The translations under genes and the position numbers were made by a program. A stretch of DNA of 64,000 nt, taken from positions 1,798,001-1,862,000 of the forward strand of contig NZ_CP012371.1 in NCBI RefSeq assembly GCF_000619905.2, in the 5' to 3' direction. This document shows positions 35,381 through 45,955 of this stretch, piece after piece. The DNA is from Nitrosospira briensis C-128 (GTDB lineage: Bacteria > Pseudomonadota > Gammaproteobacteria > Burkholderiales > Nitrosomonadaceae). The notes under the pieces were generated by a model, which worked only from the letters and a program-made list of their open reading frames with translations, made no database searches and was not told where the DNA came from. Numbering within the stretch: the first letter of the stretch is position 1; every line of letters starts with the position of its first letter.

Positions 35381-37312
35381 TTATGATTTCTGACCGTTTA
35401 CCTGGCGTTTTGCATCAAGTTCCTCCCATCGGGCGAGACAACTCATAAGCTCTTCTTCAATCCCAACAAAACGTTCATGCAAGGCCCGCGCTTTTTCCGG
35501 TTGATTGAGATAAAAATCCGCAGCACCCAGTTGGCGGGTGATGGCAGCCTGTTCCCGCTCCAGCAGCTCGATCTTTTGAGGCAGCTCATCAAGTTCGCGG
35601 ACTTCCTTATAATCCAGTTTAATCCGGGTAGGCGATTCACGCACCTCGCGCGCCTTGAGCGGAGCCGTTTGTTGTGATTTTGCCGCCTGTTCCTTTTCCG
35701 CCGCTTTCCGATACCCCCTTGCCCGTACCCAATCTTCATAGCCTCCGACATATTCCCGCAGGATGCCATTACCTTCGAAGGCGATAACCTGGGTAACGAC
35801 GTTGTCGAGAAATTCCCGGTCATGGCTGACGAGAAACAGCGTGCCCGAATAGTTTTGCAGCAACGCCTCCAGTAGTTCCAGCGTTTCGATATCCAGATCG
35901 TTGGTTGGTTCGTCAAGGACCAGGACGTTGGCAGGGCGGGTGAACAAACGCGCCAGCAATAGCCGGTTGCGCTCACCGCCCGAAAGAGACTTTACCGGCG
36001 AACGCGCCCGCTGTGGCGCAAACAGGAAATCTTCCAGATAGCTGATGACGTGCTTGCGCGTCTCGCCAATATCGATAAAATCCGAACCCTGGCTAATCGT
36101 GTCTATCAGGGTTGCCTCCTCATCCAGTTGTTCGCGCAACTGGTCAAAGTAGGCTACCTCAAGCTTGGTGCCCAGTCGGATATCGCCGCTATCCGGTGGT
36201 AATTCGCCCAGTATCAGCTTTAACAAGGTGGACTTGCCCGCGCCATTGGGTCCCAGCAACCCCACGCGATCGCCGCGCATGATCCGGCAGGAAAAATTGT
36301 CTATGATGGTCTTGTCGCCATATCTTTTGCTGACATGTTCCAACTCAGCCACCATACGTCCGGACTTGGCGCCTTCATCGACGTTGAGATTAACCGTTCC
36401 CATCTTTTCACGCCGGTCGGCACGCTCTATTCTCAGCGCTTCCAACCGTCTTACCCTGCCTTCGTTACGCGTACGGCGTGCCTGAATCCCCTTTCGTATC
36501 CAGACCTCTTCCTGCGCCAGCACTTTATCGAATTTTTGATTGTGGACGGCTTCAACTTCCAGCATCTCCAATTTTTTTCGCTGGTACTCGGCAAAATCGC
36601 CGGGGAAACTTGCCAACTTCCCACGGTCGAGCTCGACAATCCTCGTCGCTACATTATTCAGAAAGCGGCGGTCGTGTGTAATGAACAGCACGCTTCCGGC
36701 AAAGTCCTTCAGCAATCCTTCCAGCCACTCGATAGAGGAAAAGTCCAGGTGGTTGGTCGGCTCATCCAATAGCAGCACGTCCGGAGATACCACCAGCGCG
36801 CGAGCCAGCGCGACCCGCTTTTTTTGTCCGCCGGAGAGTTGTCCCACCAAAGCGTCGGGGGGAAGATCAAGCTTGTCGATAGCGGTTTCCACCCTGGCCT
36901 GGATGCGCCATCCATCCTGAGCTTCCACTTCGGCTTGCAAGTCCTGCAGGCGAGAAAGAAGTGCCTCGGTGTCTCCCGTGCCGTCGCTCAGGAGATGAGA
37001 CGCTTCATGATAATGAAGCAGTACCTGGCTGACCTTCCCCAATCCCTTCGATACTTCCTCGAATACCGTAAGGGCGGGGTCCAGTTCCGGTTCCTGCGGC
37101 ACATAGGCCAGTTTCAATCCGGGGGTGCGCCAGATCCTGCCGTCGTCCGGCTTGATTTCGCCTGCGATGATGCGCAGTAAACTCGATTTCCCCCCGCCAT
37201 TTCTGCCGATCAGCCCGATACGCTCGCCGGTATCAAGCTGCAAGTCTACTTGATCAAGCAACGTGTGATGGCCAAAGGCGAGGCAGGCTCTTTCAAGAGT
37301 GAGGAGAGGCAT
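35381..37312 (-). CDS. ABC-F ATPase (Uup-like)
   Basis: This protein of about 643 residues has two ABC domains and no membrane part. Walker A motifs are G-R-N-G-G-G-K-S-S and G-P-N-G-A-G-K-S-T. Signature motifs are L-S-G-G-Q-K-K-R and L-S-G-G-E-R-N-R. An interdomain linker rich in Arg/Glu separates the halves. The C-terminal 100 residues form a coiled coil as in Uup. ABC-F proteins act on the ribosome; Uup also affects transposon excision. ATG 37312 is chosen because homology starts there; a GTG lies 51 bases upstream. Confidence 0.9.
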   Translation of the reverse strand: MPLLTLERACLAFGHHTLLDQVDLQLDTGERIGLIGRNGGGKSSLLRIIAGEIKPDDGRIWRTPGLKLAYVPQEPELDPALTVFEEVSKGLGKVSQVLLHYHEASHLLSDGTGDTEALLSRLQDLQAEVEAQDGWRIQARVETAIDKLDLPPDALVGQLSGGQKKRVALARALVVSPDVLLLDEPTNHLDFSSIEWLEGLLKDFAGSVLFITHDRRFLNNVATRIVELDRGKLASFPGDFAEYQRKKLEMLEVEAVHNQKFDKVLAQEEVWIRKGIQARRTRNEGRVRRLEALRIERADRREKMGTVNLNVDEGAKSGRMVAELEHVSKRYGDKTIIDNFSCRIMRGDRVGLLGPNGAGKSTLLKLILGELPPDSGDIRLGTKLEVAYFDQLREQLDEEATLIDTISQGSDFIDIGETRKHVISYLEDFLFAPQRARSPVKSLSGGERNRLLLARLFTRPANVLVLDEPTNDLDIETLELLEALLQNYSGTLFLVSHDREFLDNVVTQVIAFEGNGILREYVGGYEDWVRARGYRKAAEKEQAAKSQQTAPLKAREVRESPTRIKLDYKEVRELDELPQKIELLEREQAAITRQLGAADFYLNQPEKARALHERFVGIEEELMSCLARWEELDAKRQVNGQKS

Positions 37313-37438
37313 GGGCAGGGAAAGTGACTTCAGCTTGATTGATAAGGGGCGCAATTCTGGCACGCTTGGTGAAATTTGGCAAAGAATCCGCCATTCTGAT
37401 CAATGCGGATTTGCCGGGCGCGAGAACGATGCGAGTGA

Positions 37439-37948
37439 TCAATCGAACGGCGGCTCGTGTGATAAATCATCCCAGGGCCGCGCGCGTCCGAGCGCCTGAA
37501 TCGCTTCGCACCAACCCTCACATGCGTTGCGCCCTGTACGGCCCCGCCAGATATTCAGCACGCCCTTGCATTTTGCGTAGAAGTAGAAAAATTTCAGTAT
37601 TTCCTGACGTTGCACTGCATCCGGACAGACATCGCCACAGACAAGCTTGTCGTCGATGAATCCGCCATCAGTCATGATCACGGCTCCCCAGGCTTTGACG
37701 CGTATCCTCGTACCCAACGACAGGCGCGGGCCGAGTACCAGCGCATCCAGAAGGTCGCCGTCGAGGCCGATGTAACCTGGCACGGAGCCATAGTTGAACG
37801 GACACGGCACGGGCGAGATAAAGTCGACTCTACCATTGGATCCGCGTTTAAGGAAGCTGCCTCGCGGAACTTCAATCACCACTTCCACCACGGGCGGTTC
37901 AGTCAGCGCCGGAATGCTTCGAAGTCCTGCTCTGTCCAGGGTGGACAT
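37439..37948 (-). CDS. ppa: Divergent family I inorganic pyrophosphatase
   Basis: This 169-residue protein is aligned by eye to E. coli Ppa. The metal-binding acids are kept: E in V-V-I-E-V-P, the two in D-G-D-L-L-D-A-L, and those in M-T-D-G-G-F-I-D-D-K. The proline of the D-G-D-P signature is Leu. The K-Y-E substrate residues read K-R-G, and the V-D-R-F arginine is Phe. Six cysteines are unusual. It may hydrolyse pyrophosphate less well or act on another phosphate ester; a second, standard pyrophosphatase may exist elsewhere. Confidence 0.8.
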   Translation of the reverse strand: MSTLDRAGLRSIPALTEPPVVEVVIEVPRGSFLKRGSNGRVDFISPVPCPFNYGSVPGYIGLDGDLLDALVLGPRLSLGTRIRVKAWGAVIMTDGGFIDDKLVCGDVCPDAVQRQEILKFFYFYAKCKGVLNIWRGRTGRNACEGWCEAIQALGRARPWDDLSHEPPFD

Positions 37949-38011
37949 TATTTATCCATCATCTTGAAGTCCGCTTTTGATCCAGCCCCTCCTCGATTCT
38001 TTTGCAGGGTC

Positions 38012-38842
38012 TCACTGCCCGGTCTCATCCTTTTCGACCAGCAGCGTATACAACCGGCGGCTATCGGCGCGCAATACGATAAACCTGAAAGCGCCAACAG
38101 ACACCTCTTCACCTCGTTTCGGCAACCGGCCAAATTTATGCAGCACCAGACCCCCGATGGTGTCGTAATCCACGTCACTCAACTCGGCTCCAAGCCTTTC
38201 ATTAAAATCGCCGATTTCGGTAATAGCCTTGACCCGGTAATGGCCGCCCGGATCCTGCACGATGTTGTCTTCGGCCTCGTCGAAATCATGCTCATCCTCG
38301 ATGTCACCAACGATTTGCTCCAGCACGTCTTCGATAGTCACCAACCCCGCGACGCCGCCATACTCATCCACTACGATGGCTATATGATTACGGTTACTCC
38401 GGAAATCCTTGAGCAACACATTGAGCCGCTTGGATTCAGGGATAAAAACGACCGGCCGCAGCATATCGCGTACATCAAATTCTTCTTCTCCGGCAAAGTA
38501 ACGCAATAGATCTTTCGCCAGCAATATACCGATGACATTATTTTTATCATTTTCGGTGACAGGAAAGCGCGAGTGCGCGGTCTCGATAACCAGCGGGATG
38601 AACTTGTCCGGCGTTTCACTGATATCGATCACACTCATTTGCGAACGCGGAACCATGATATCGCGGGCCTGCATTTCGGATACTTGTATCACGCCTTCGA
38701 TCATGCTCAGGGCATCCGAATCGAATAAGTTGCGTTCATAAGCAGAATGCAATAACGCAATCAGTTGCTCGCGATCCCCCGGCTTGCGCAAAAGCCAGGC
38801 GCTGACGCGCTCGAGTAAGGCCGTTTTGGGGGGATCATCCAT
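38012..38842 (-). CDS. corC: CorC/YbeX-type CBS-domain protein
   Basis: This 276-residue cytosolic protein has two CBS domains at about 65-180: M-V-P-R-S-Q-M near 62, then V-V-D-E-Y-G-G-V-A-G-L-V-T-I-E-D near 155. A CorC_HlyC transporter-associated domain follows at about 195-270. Members are linked to magnesium/cobalt efflux and, next to ybeY, to ribosome and tRNA metabolism. Located downstream of ybeY-phoH, the conserved order. Confidence 0.93.
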   Translation of the reverse strand: MDDPPKTALLERVSAWLLRKPGDREQLIALLHSAYERNLFDSDALSMIEGVIQVSEMQARDIMVPRSQMSVIDISETPDKFIPLVIETAHSRFPVTENDKNNVIGILLAKDLLRYFAGEEEFDVRDMLRPVVFIPESKRLNVLLKDFRSNRNHIAIVVDEYGGVAGLVTIEDVLEQIVGDIEDEHDFDEAEDNIVQDPGGHYRVKAITEIGDFNERLGAELSDVDYDTIGGLVLHKFGRLPKRGEEVSVGAFRFIVLRADSRRLYTLLVEKDETGQ

Positions 38843-38919
38843 ATGCGTTTGCCAGCTCGTTTACAAGAAATAAATAAACTGTGGAAGATGCCGACAAGAA
38901 CATACGGTCCCACTCATAA

Positions 38920-39456
38920 TCAACGTTCTTCAGCGGTGCCCGAAGATTCCCTGTAAGGATTTTCATATCCCAGTCTTTCGACAATTTCGGCCTCCATCTG
39001 CTCCATTGCCGCTGCTTCAACATCGCTTTCATGATCGTAGCCCTGAAGATGCAAGACGCCGTGCACGGTGAGGTGTGCGTAATGCGCTGTCAGATTTTTA
39101 TGTTGTTCACGCGCTTCTCTTTCGATTACCGGCGCACACAGCACGATATCTCCAGCCAGGGATTGCGCGCCCGGCCCAGTATTATCGTAAATAAAAGTCA
39201 GGACATTGGTCGGATAATCCCTGTCCCGAAAATTCCGGTTGAGGCTAAGACCCTCCGCTTCATCAACGACGCGCAGCCCGATCTCCGCATCGTGTTTCAA
39301 TGCGGCTTTGATCCATTTGCGAAACGCCGATCGAGAGGGTACGTCCGCAGCACAGGTGGCGTATTGCGTCGCTAATTTCAGCTTTACTGCGCGGGGCGAG
39401 ACTGCTGCGGGAGCCGGGGAAAGGTTATTTGTCCTTTTCATATTTTTCATAGGCAT
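38920..39456 (-). CDS. ybeY: Endoribonuclease YbeY
   Basis: This protein of about 178 residues acts in 16S rRNA maturation and ribosome quality control. The zinc motif H-G-V-L-H-L-Q-G-Y-D-H (H-x3-H-x5-H) is intact. Preceding motifs are N-R-x-F-R-x-R-D-Y-P-T-N-V-L-T-F. ATG 39456 is used; ATGs at 39450 and 39441 are also possible. All overlap the 3' end of phoH, showing coupling. The first 25 residues are not conserved. Confidence 0.93.
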   Translation of the reverse strand: MPMKNMKRTNNLSPAPAAVSPRAVKLKLATQYATCAADVPSRSAFRKWIKAALKHDAEIGLRVVDEAEGLSLNRNFRDRDYPTNVLTFIYDNTGPGAQSLAGDIVLCAPVIEREAREQHKNLTAHYAHLTVHGVLHLQGYDHESDVEAAAMEQMEAEIVERLGYENPYRESSGTAEER

Positions 39457-40462
39457 TAACAATTCTTTGCACCAACGGATGCCGCACTACATCCTCTGCG
39501 CCAAAATGCGTAAAAGCAATACCACGCACTTTTTTCAGGACCTGCTGGGCCTCTACCAGGCCACTTTTCTGATGTTTTGCCAGATCGATCTGAGTAATAT
39601 CGCCTGTCACCACAGCCTTGGAGCCGAAGCCGATACGAGTCAGGAACATCTTCATCTGTTCGGGCGTCGTGTTTTGCGCTTCATCAAGTATGATAAAAGA
39701 TTGATTCAACGTGCGCCCGCGCATGAAAGCCAGCGGCGCAACTTCAATTGCACTCCGCTCGAACTGCTTGCTGGTTTTATCAAACCCCATCAGATCGTAG
39801 AGTGCATCATAGAGAGGCCGTAGGTAAGGATCCACTTTCTGCGCCATGTCGCCTGGCAGAAAACCCAGACGCTCGCCAGCTTCCACCGCGGGCCGCACCA
39901 GCACGATACGCGCTACGATATCGCGCTCCAGCGCGTCCACCGCGCTTGCCACGGCCAGATAGGTCTTGCCCGTTCCGGCTGGGCCGATCGAAAATGTGAT
40001 GTCATGCGTCTGGATTTGCTGCAGATATTCAACCTGGCGAGGCGTCCGGCCGCGCAAATCGCTGCGGCGGGTAACCAGCGCGGGTTCCGTCGGTTCTTTC
40101 GTAGCAGTAGCCGCGGCGAGTTTTTTCGAATGATGAGGATTCATCGCTTCGATCAGGCCCAACTGGATCTGCTCGATGCTCAGATGATGTTGCGCATGGC
40201 TGTAAAAATTTCGCAATGCTTCTGCGGCAAGCAAAGTCTGGGCGGATTTGCCGCGTAAGCTGAAATGTTCCCCTCGGCGCGCAATGGTGACATCAAGTAC
40301 CGTTTCGATCTGCCTGAGATTCTCATCCAGCGCACCGCATAAGTTGGCGAGACGCTGGTTATCAGCGGGGGAAAAAGAAATTTCGACAGGTTGGGGTTTC
40401 AAAAAGACTCTAAAATGCGATAGCGAGGTCTTAATTCTGGCAGCGACAGCCGTACTTTGCAA
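39425..40462 (-). CDS. phoH: PhoH-family ATPase
   Basis: This cytosolic P-loop ATPase of about 345 residues has Walker A G-P-A-G-T-G-K-T-Y near residue 160 and Walker B F-I-I-L-D-E-A-Q-N-T. The N-terminal region has a KH-like fold. The family (YbeZ) is tied to RNA metabolism with YbeY. The start is uncertain: TTG 40462 has no ribosome site, while TTG 40402 has GAG at a fair distance and better homology. Part of the miaB-phoH-ybeY-corC run. Confidence 0.92.
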   Translation of the reverse strand: MQSTAVAARIKTSLSHFRVFLKPQPVEISFSPADNQRLANLCGALDENLRQIETVLDVTIARRGEHFSLRGKSAQTLLAAEALRNFYSHAQHHLSIEQIQLGLIEAMNPHHSKKLAAATATKEPTEPALVTRRSDLRGRTPRQVEYLQQIQTHDITFSIGPAGTGKTYLAVASAVDALERDIVARIVLVRPAVEAGERLGFLPGDMAQKVDPYLRPLYDALYDLMGFDKTSKQFERSAIEVAPLAFMRGRTLNQSFIILDEAQNTTPEQMKMFLTRIGFGSKAVVTGDITQIDLAKHQKSGLVEAQQVLKKVRGIAFTHFGAEDVVRHPLVQRIVNAYEKYEKDK

Positions 40463-40523
40463 GGAGTGAAGGTGGCGGGAGCTTGCGGGGCCTCACAAAG
40501 TCGACATCGCGTGAAAATCTTAC

Positions 40524-41873
40524 TCACGTTCCGTAGGTTTGCTGCACGATTTCCCCGCGCAACGAGTGCGCTAAGGCCGCAGAGATTTTGACGTTTAAAA
40601 AATGCCCGATCTTTGTCGCGTCCCCGGCAAAATTTACCATACGGTTATTATCGGTGCGCCCGCAAAGCTCGTTGGCATCTTTTTTGGATTGCCCCTCCAC
40701 CAGAATACGTTGAGTCGTGCCAACCATGCTTTGGCTGATGGTTCGCGCCTGTTGCTCGACTTTTTCCTGCAAGCGTTGCAACCGCTCAAGCTTGATCTCA
40801 TAAGGCGTGGTGTCCGGCAAGGCCGCTGCGGGAGTGCCAGGGCGCGGACTATAAATGAAGCTGAACGAACCATCGAAGCGGGTCTCTTCTATGAGCTTCA
40901 TGGTCGCCTCGAAATCTGCTTCGGTTTCATCCGGGAAACCTATGATGAAGTCGGAGGTAAGCGAAATATCGGGGCGGGCGCTACGCAAGCGGCGGATGAT
41001 GGATTTGTATTCCAACGTAGTATAGCCGCGCTTCATTGCCGTCAGTATCCGGTCTGACCCGGACTGAACCGGCAGGTGCACGTGACTGACCAATTTCGGC
41101 AATGTTTCGTAGGCCTGGATTAATCGTTCAGTGAATTCCTTAGGATGAGAGGTGGTGTACCGGATGCGCTCGATGCCGGGAATGTCATGGATATATTCAA
41201 GCAATAGCGCGAAATCGGCCATCTGCCCGTCTTCCCCATCTTCGATGATGCCCCGGTAAGCATTTACGTTCTGCCCGAGCAGCGTCACTTCCTTGACGCC
41301 TCGACTTGCCACCCCTGCAATTTCCGCCAGTACGCTGCTCAGGGGACGGGAGATTTCCTCGCCACGTGTATAGGGCACCACGCAAAAACTGCAATATTTG
41401 CTGCAGCCTTCCATGATAGAAACGAAAGCGGTCGAACCTTCAGTACGTGCTGGCGGCAGATGGTCGAATTTTTCGATTTCGGGGAAAGAAATATCCACCT
41501 GCGGGCGGCCCGTGGCTTGACGCGCAGAAATCAACTGCGGCAACCGGTGCAGGGTTTGCGGACCAAATACCAGATCCACATATGGCGCGCGCTTCACTAT
41601 TTCCGCGCCTTCCTGGCTGGCCACACATCCTCCCACACCGATGAGAAGATTCGGGTTAGCGGTTTTAAGATGCCTGACGCGCCCCAGATCATGAAATACC
41701 TTTTCCTGGGCTTTCTCCCGCACCGAGCAGGTATTGAACAAGATTACATCGGCCTCAGCGGGATCATCTGTTTTTTCCATGCCTTGCGCGTCATGCAGCA
41801 CGTCCGCCATCTTGTCCGAGTCATACTCGTTCATTTGGCAGCCAAATGTTTTAATATAAAGTTTTTTAGCCAC
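40524..41873 (-). CDS. miaB: tRNA-2-methylthio-N6-dimethylallyladenosine synthase MiaB
   Basis: This radical SAM methylthiotransferase of about 449 residues modifies A37 of tRNAs. The N-terminal MTTase domain opens [12 protein letters not shown]. The radical SAM cluster is C-S-K-Y-C-S-F-C (C-x3-C-x2-C) near residue 155. A TRAM domain lies at the C-terminus. GTG 41873 is chosen because GGAG sits six bases upstream; TTG 41885 is the alternative. It heads the miaB-phoH-ybeY-corC order. Confidence 0.96.
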   Translation of the reverse strand: MAKKLYIKTFGCQMNEYDSDKMADVLHDAQGMEKTDDPAEADVILFNTCSVREKAQEKVFHDLGRVRHLKTANPNLLIGVGGCVASQEGAEIVKRAPYVDLVFGPQTLHRLPQLISARQATGRPQVDISFPEIEKFDHLPPARTEGSTAFVSIMEGCSKYCSFCVVPYTRGEEISRPLSSVLAEIAGVASRGVKEVTLLGQNVNAYRGIIEDGEDGQMADFALLLEYIHDIPGIERIRYTTSHPKEFTERLIQAYETLPKLVSHVHLPVQSGSDRILTAMKRGYTTLEYKSIIRRLRSARPDISLTSDFIIGFPDETEADFEATMKLIEETRFDGSFSFIYSPRPGTPAAALPDTTPYEIKLERLQRLQEKVEQQARTISQSMVGTTQRILVEGQSKKDANELCGRTDNNRMVNFAGDATKIGHFLNVKISAALAHSLRGEIVQQTYGT

Positions 41874-42053
41874 ACCTATCTCCAACCTTACCGAAATATT
41901 GTTCGAACTATCCAGTACAGCGACCGTTCGGAAGTCGTAACGAATGCACGGGTTTCAGCACGTCAAAGCCGGGGTGAGGCTTATACGGCGCGGCAACCAC
42001 TGTTTTCATCACGAGACATGATTTGCCGGAGTCCGGTAATGCCGTAAATGAGC

Positions 42054-44864
42054 TTATCCGCTGTTTCTCAGCCCTGCGGCCACGCCATTGATAGTGAGTT
42101 GTATTGCACGCTTCACGGCATCGGTCGCATCGCCCGAACGATAACGCCGCAACAGTTCTACCTGCAGATGATTGAGCGGATCGATATACGGTGTGCGGTT
42201 ACGAATACTGCGAGCAAGTGTAGGGTTATCCTGCAGCAACTCAGTGCGGCCGGTGACTGCGAAAAGCCACTTCACGCTGAGATCCCATTCTTTCTGTATG
42301 CGCCCAAAAACTTCTTCACGCAAGTTGATATCGGTAACCAGCTCAGCATAACGCGATGCAATGCCCATATCGGTCTTGGCGAGCACCATATCCATATTGG
42401 ATAACATGGTTTGCAGGAATGGCCAGGTACTATGCATTTCCTGCAGAAAACCCAGCCCTTTTTTGCCTCGACCCTGGCGCTGGACAAACATTTCCACCGC
42501 CGTGCCAAAACCGTACCAACCCGTAATCATGGCGCGATTGACACCCCAGCTGAACGTCCAGGGTATCGCGCGCAAATCTTCTATACGATCGGATTGGGTG
42601 CGTGATGGCGGACGGCTGCCAATATTAAGTCCGGCGATTTCCCTGATCGGCGTCGATTCCTGGAAATAGCGCTTGAACCCCGGAGTTTCGTATACAAGGT
42701 TGCGATAAGCGGTGAGTGCATCGTGCGCGAGTATTTCCATGGTATTGTGATACTCGGCAGCGCGTTTACCAAGCGGATCGCGGCTCAGCAATGTAGCCTC
42801 AAGCGTCGCGGCAACCAGCGTTTCAAGATTTCGCCGCCCGATTTCCGGATCGGCATATTTGCTGCCGATGACTTCGCCTTGCTCGGTGATGCGTATCTGA
42901 CCATTCACGCTCGCCGGTGGCTGGGCTAATATTGCCTGATAGCTCGGGCCACCGCCACGTCCAACCGTGCCGCCACGCCCATGAAAGAGGCGCAGTTCAA
43001 CCTTGTGCCTGGCAAAAATCTTCGTCAATTCGGTTTCAGCCTTGTAAAGCTCCCAGTTGGCCGCGAGAAAACCTCCATCCTTGTTGCTGTCGGAATAACC
43101 CAGCATCACCTCTTGTACATTGCCGCGCGAATCCAGGAGCTTGCGGTAATATGGCAGCGAAAATAACTCGTCCATAACGGCGCCACAGCCGCGCAAGTCC
43201 GCGATAGTTTCGAACAACGGAACGATATTGAGATGCAGGTGCGGCTTTTCGCCGGGTTGCAAAAGACCTGCTTCCTTGAGTAGCAGCGCGACCTCCAGTA
43301 TGTCGGAAACGCCGTCGGTTTTGGAAATGACATAATTTGGCAACGCGGCGCGACCAAAGCGCCGGTGAATTTCCGTTGCCGTTTGTGCCATGCACAGTTC
43401 GCTCTGGGCAAGTTCGGAGTATTCCAGATAAGGTGAGCGCAAGAGACGAGGGCTGCTGATTTCGGTCAGCAGCCACTGCACCCGTTCCGTCTCGGTCAAT
43501 TCGGAATAATTCCGGTCACGTGCACAATGTCCGAGCAATTCCGCAACGACCTGCTCATGTATGCCACTATGCTGGCGCATATCCAGCGACGCGAGATGAA
43601 AGCCGAACACCTCCGCTGCGCGCCGCAGATGACGCAGATCGCCACGCGCCAATAATTCGGATTTGTGCTGCTTGAGCGACTGAATGACGATATCAAGATC
43701 CTTGATGAATTCCGTGCTTTTTGCGTAGGGTGCAGCAGGTCCAACCGGTCGCCGCTGCCTGATTACATGACCAAGGCCCTGGCTGGTAGCAGCGAGTCGC
43801 GCATAGATACCGATCAATGCGCGGCGGTAAGGCTCATCCGCACGGCTGGGGGCTCGGTCAGGCGATGCCTCGGCCAACGCCGCCAAGGCGTCATCCACAT
43901 CCACGAGGCGCTCGGTCAGGCTTAACCTGCGGCCTATCCGATGTACTTCACCCATATAAAAATCCAATGCCAGCGCCGACTGTCTCTCAGACGCATGGAG
44001 CATGACTTCATGGGTGACGAAAGGATTGCCGTCGCGATCACCGCCTATCCAGCTACCGATGCGAAGAAACGGGGGAATACGGGGCGCATCTGCACCCATT
44101 CCACTTTCCAGCAAATCCTCCATTTCCGCATACAGGCGCGGTACCTCGGTGAGAAAAGTATAGTGATAATAGGCAAGACCATTATTGATCTCGTCATAAA
44201 CGGAGAGACGCGCCGAACGCAGGATACGGGTCTGCCATAATATCTGGATGGCACAACGCAACTCCTCTTCGTTATTGCGCAGTTCATCCGGCGTAAGCTG
44301 CATTCGATCACGCTCGTTTAAAAGATGCGCAATAGCCAGGTGGCAGTCCAGTATGCTTCGGCGTTGCACTTCAGTCGGATGCGCGGTCAAAACCGGGGAA
44401 ATCAATGCCTTATCGAAGAATCGGGCCAGGGCGACGCCATTCGTTTCGCTGGAGATGATCCTCTTCAGCGCGAGTGCCACGCTGCCTGCCTGCGGCGGCG
44501 ACCCGTCAAGAAGATAGCTGCGGCGGCGGCGATTGTGATGCATATCCTCGGCAATGTTCGAAAGCTGCGAGAATTGGCTGAATGCACGAACTACCGCTTC
44601 CGTCGCCTTGTTGCTCAACTGATTGAGCATCACGTCCAGTTCGTGCCGCGCCTCCAGGTCCTGCTCCCGTCGGAATCGAATCGCGGTCTGGCGAATATTC
44701 TCGACAAGATCAAAAGTAGGTTCGCCTTCCTGCTCACGCAGGGTATCGCCCAACATACGGCCAAGCAGGCGGATATCCATGCGAAGGGGATCATCCTTGG
44801 GCCTGTCGTTATCGATGATGTCATTTTTTTCAAGGCTTCCGCTCGGGGAAGCAAGGGATGTCAT
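42054..44864 (-). CDS. ppc: Phosphoenolpyruvate carboxylase
   Basis: This 936-residue enzyme makes oxaloacetate from PEP and bicarbonate to refill the TCA cycle, important in an autotroph. The catalytic His is in L-T-A-H-P-T-E-V-Q-R-R. The second motif is F-H-G-R-G-G-T-V-G-R-G-G-G-P. The C-terminus ends N-G-V-A-A-G-L-R-N-S-G, close to the usual R-N-T-G. Full length. It is divergent from hemC with 122 bases between the starts. Confidence 0.97.
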   Translation of the reverse strand: MTSLASPSGSLEKNDIIDNDRPKDDPLRMDIRLLGRMLGDTLREQEGEPTFDLVENIRQTAIRFRREQDLEARHELDVMLNQLSNKATEAVVRAFSQFSQLSNIAEDMHHNRRRRSYLLDGSPPQAGSVALALKRIISSETNGVALARFFDKALISPVLTAHPTEVQRRSILDCHLAIAHLLNERDRMQLTPDELRNNEEELRCAIQILWQTRILRSARLSVYDEINNGLAYYHYTFLTEVPRLYAEMEDLLESGMGADAPRIPPFLRIGSWIGGDRDGNPFVTHEVMLHASERQSALALDFYMGEVHRIGRRLSLTERLVDVDDALAALAEASPDRAPSRADEPYRRALIGIYARLAATSQGLGHVIRQRRPVGPAAPYAKSTEFIKDLDIVIQSLKQHKSELLARGDLRHLRRAAEVFGFHLASLDMRQHSGIHEQVVAELLGHCARDRNYSELTETERVQWLLTEISSPRLLRSPYLEYSELAQSELCMAQTATEIHRRFGRAALPNYVISKTDGVSDILEVALLLKEAGLLQPGEKPHLHLNIVPLFETIADLRGCGAVMDELFSLPYYRKLLDSRGNVQEVMLGYSDSNKDGGFLAANWELYKAETELTKIFARHKVELRLFHGRGGTVGRGGGPSYQAILAQPPASVNGQIRITEQGEVIGSKYADPEIGRRNLETLVAATLEATLLSRDPLGKRAAEYHNTMEILAHDALTAYRNLVYETPGFKRYFQESTPIREIAGLNIGSRPPSRTQSDRIEDLRAIPWTFSWGVNRAMITGWYGFGTAVEMFVQRQGRGKKGLGFLQEMHSTWPFLQTMLSNMDMVLAKTDMGIASRYAELVTDINLREEVFGRIQKEWDLSVKWLFAVTGRTELLQDNPTLARSIRNRTPYIDPLNHLQVELLRRYRSGDATDAVKRAIQLTINGVAAGLRNSG

Positions 44865-44986
44865 AACGCTACCTCTTCTTGAACGCAGATACGAGCTGAT
44901 GGCGGGTGCACTTCAATCCGGCTTGGAGCTTGGCATGCTAAAATAAACGCCGGCAGTAATTCCCTAATTTTCTCACCGTAATAATA

Positions 44987-45955
44987 ATGCTTAATTCATC
45001 ATCCATACCCTCACAAATCATTATCGCGACCCGTGAAAGCGCTCTCGCCTTGTGGCAGGCACATTTTATTCGAGCACGGCTGGCGAAATTATACCCGCAA
45101 ATAGAATGCGAAATACTTGGGATGACCACTAGGGGGGATCAGATACTCGACATATCCCTCTCGAAGATCGGCGGCAAGGGGTTGTTCATAAAAGAACTGG
45201 AACAGGCGCTGGAGGACCGCCGGGCAGATATCGCTGTGCATTCGATGAAAGATGTGCCGATGGACATGCCGGCAGGATATGCGCTGGCAGCTATAGCTGA
45301 ACGCGAAGATCCGCGTGATGCTTTCGTTTCCAATCAATACGCCGGCCTCGACGCACTCCCGCCGGGCAGCGTGGTGGGAACTTCGAGCCTGCGGCGTGAA
45401 AGCCAGTTGCGCGCGCGCTTTCCGCATTTGCAGGTGCAGCCGTTGCGGGGCAACGTTCAGACTCGCTTGCGCAAGCTGGATGAGGGAAAGTTTGCGGCGA
45501 TCATTCTCGCAGCTGCAGGTTTAAAACGGCTGGGGCTGGCTGATCGCATTACTGCATTGCTAAGTCCGGAAGTGAGTTTGCCGGCGGTGGGGCAGGGCGC
45601 TTTGGGAATCGAATGCCGGTCGGATCGAACCGACTTGATCAAATTGATGGAACCTCTGCATCATCTTCCGACCGCTCAGTGCGTTGAAGCGGAACGCGCC
45701 ATGAGCCGTGCTTTGGGAGGAAGCTGCGAAGTTCCGCTGGGTGGTTTTGCAGAAATAAACCGGGGTGTCCTGCGGTTGCGCGGTTTCGTCGCCAGCCAGG
45801 ATGGATCACGCGTGATAAGCGATGAACTGAGCGGCAATCCCGGGACGGGTACGGTAATGGGCGCACAACTGGCACAGAATCTGAAAGCACGTGGCGCGCA
45901 AGAAATCCTGACGGCACTCGAATCGCAAACGACTGAACCCGTGAGCCATCCGTGA
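44987..45955 (+). CDS. hemC: Porphobilinogen deaminase
   Basis: This 322-residue enzyme joins four porphobilinogens into hydroxymethylbilane. [15 protein letters not shown] opens the protein. The dipyrromethane cofactor cysteine is in G-G-S-C-E-V-P-L-G. It begins a four-gene overlapping unit hemC-hemD-hemX-hemY. High haem demand fits an organism rich in cytochromes c. Confidence 0.97.
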   Translation: MLNSSSIPSQIIIATRESALALWQAHFIRARLAKLYPQIECEILGMTTRGDQILDISLSKIGGKGLFIKELEQALEDRRADIAVHSMKDVPMDMPAGYALAAIAEREDPRDAFVSNQYAGLDALPPGSVVGTSSLRRESQLRARFPHLQVQPLRGNVQTRLRKLDEGKFAAIILAAAGLKRLGLADRITALLSPEVSLPAVGQGALGIECRSDRTDLIKLMEPLHHLPTAQCVEAERAMSRALGGSCEVPLGGFAEINRGVLRLRGFVASQDGSRVISDELSGNPGTGTVMGAQLAQNLKARGAQEILTALESQTTEPVSHP

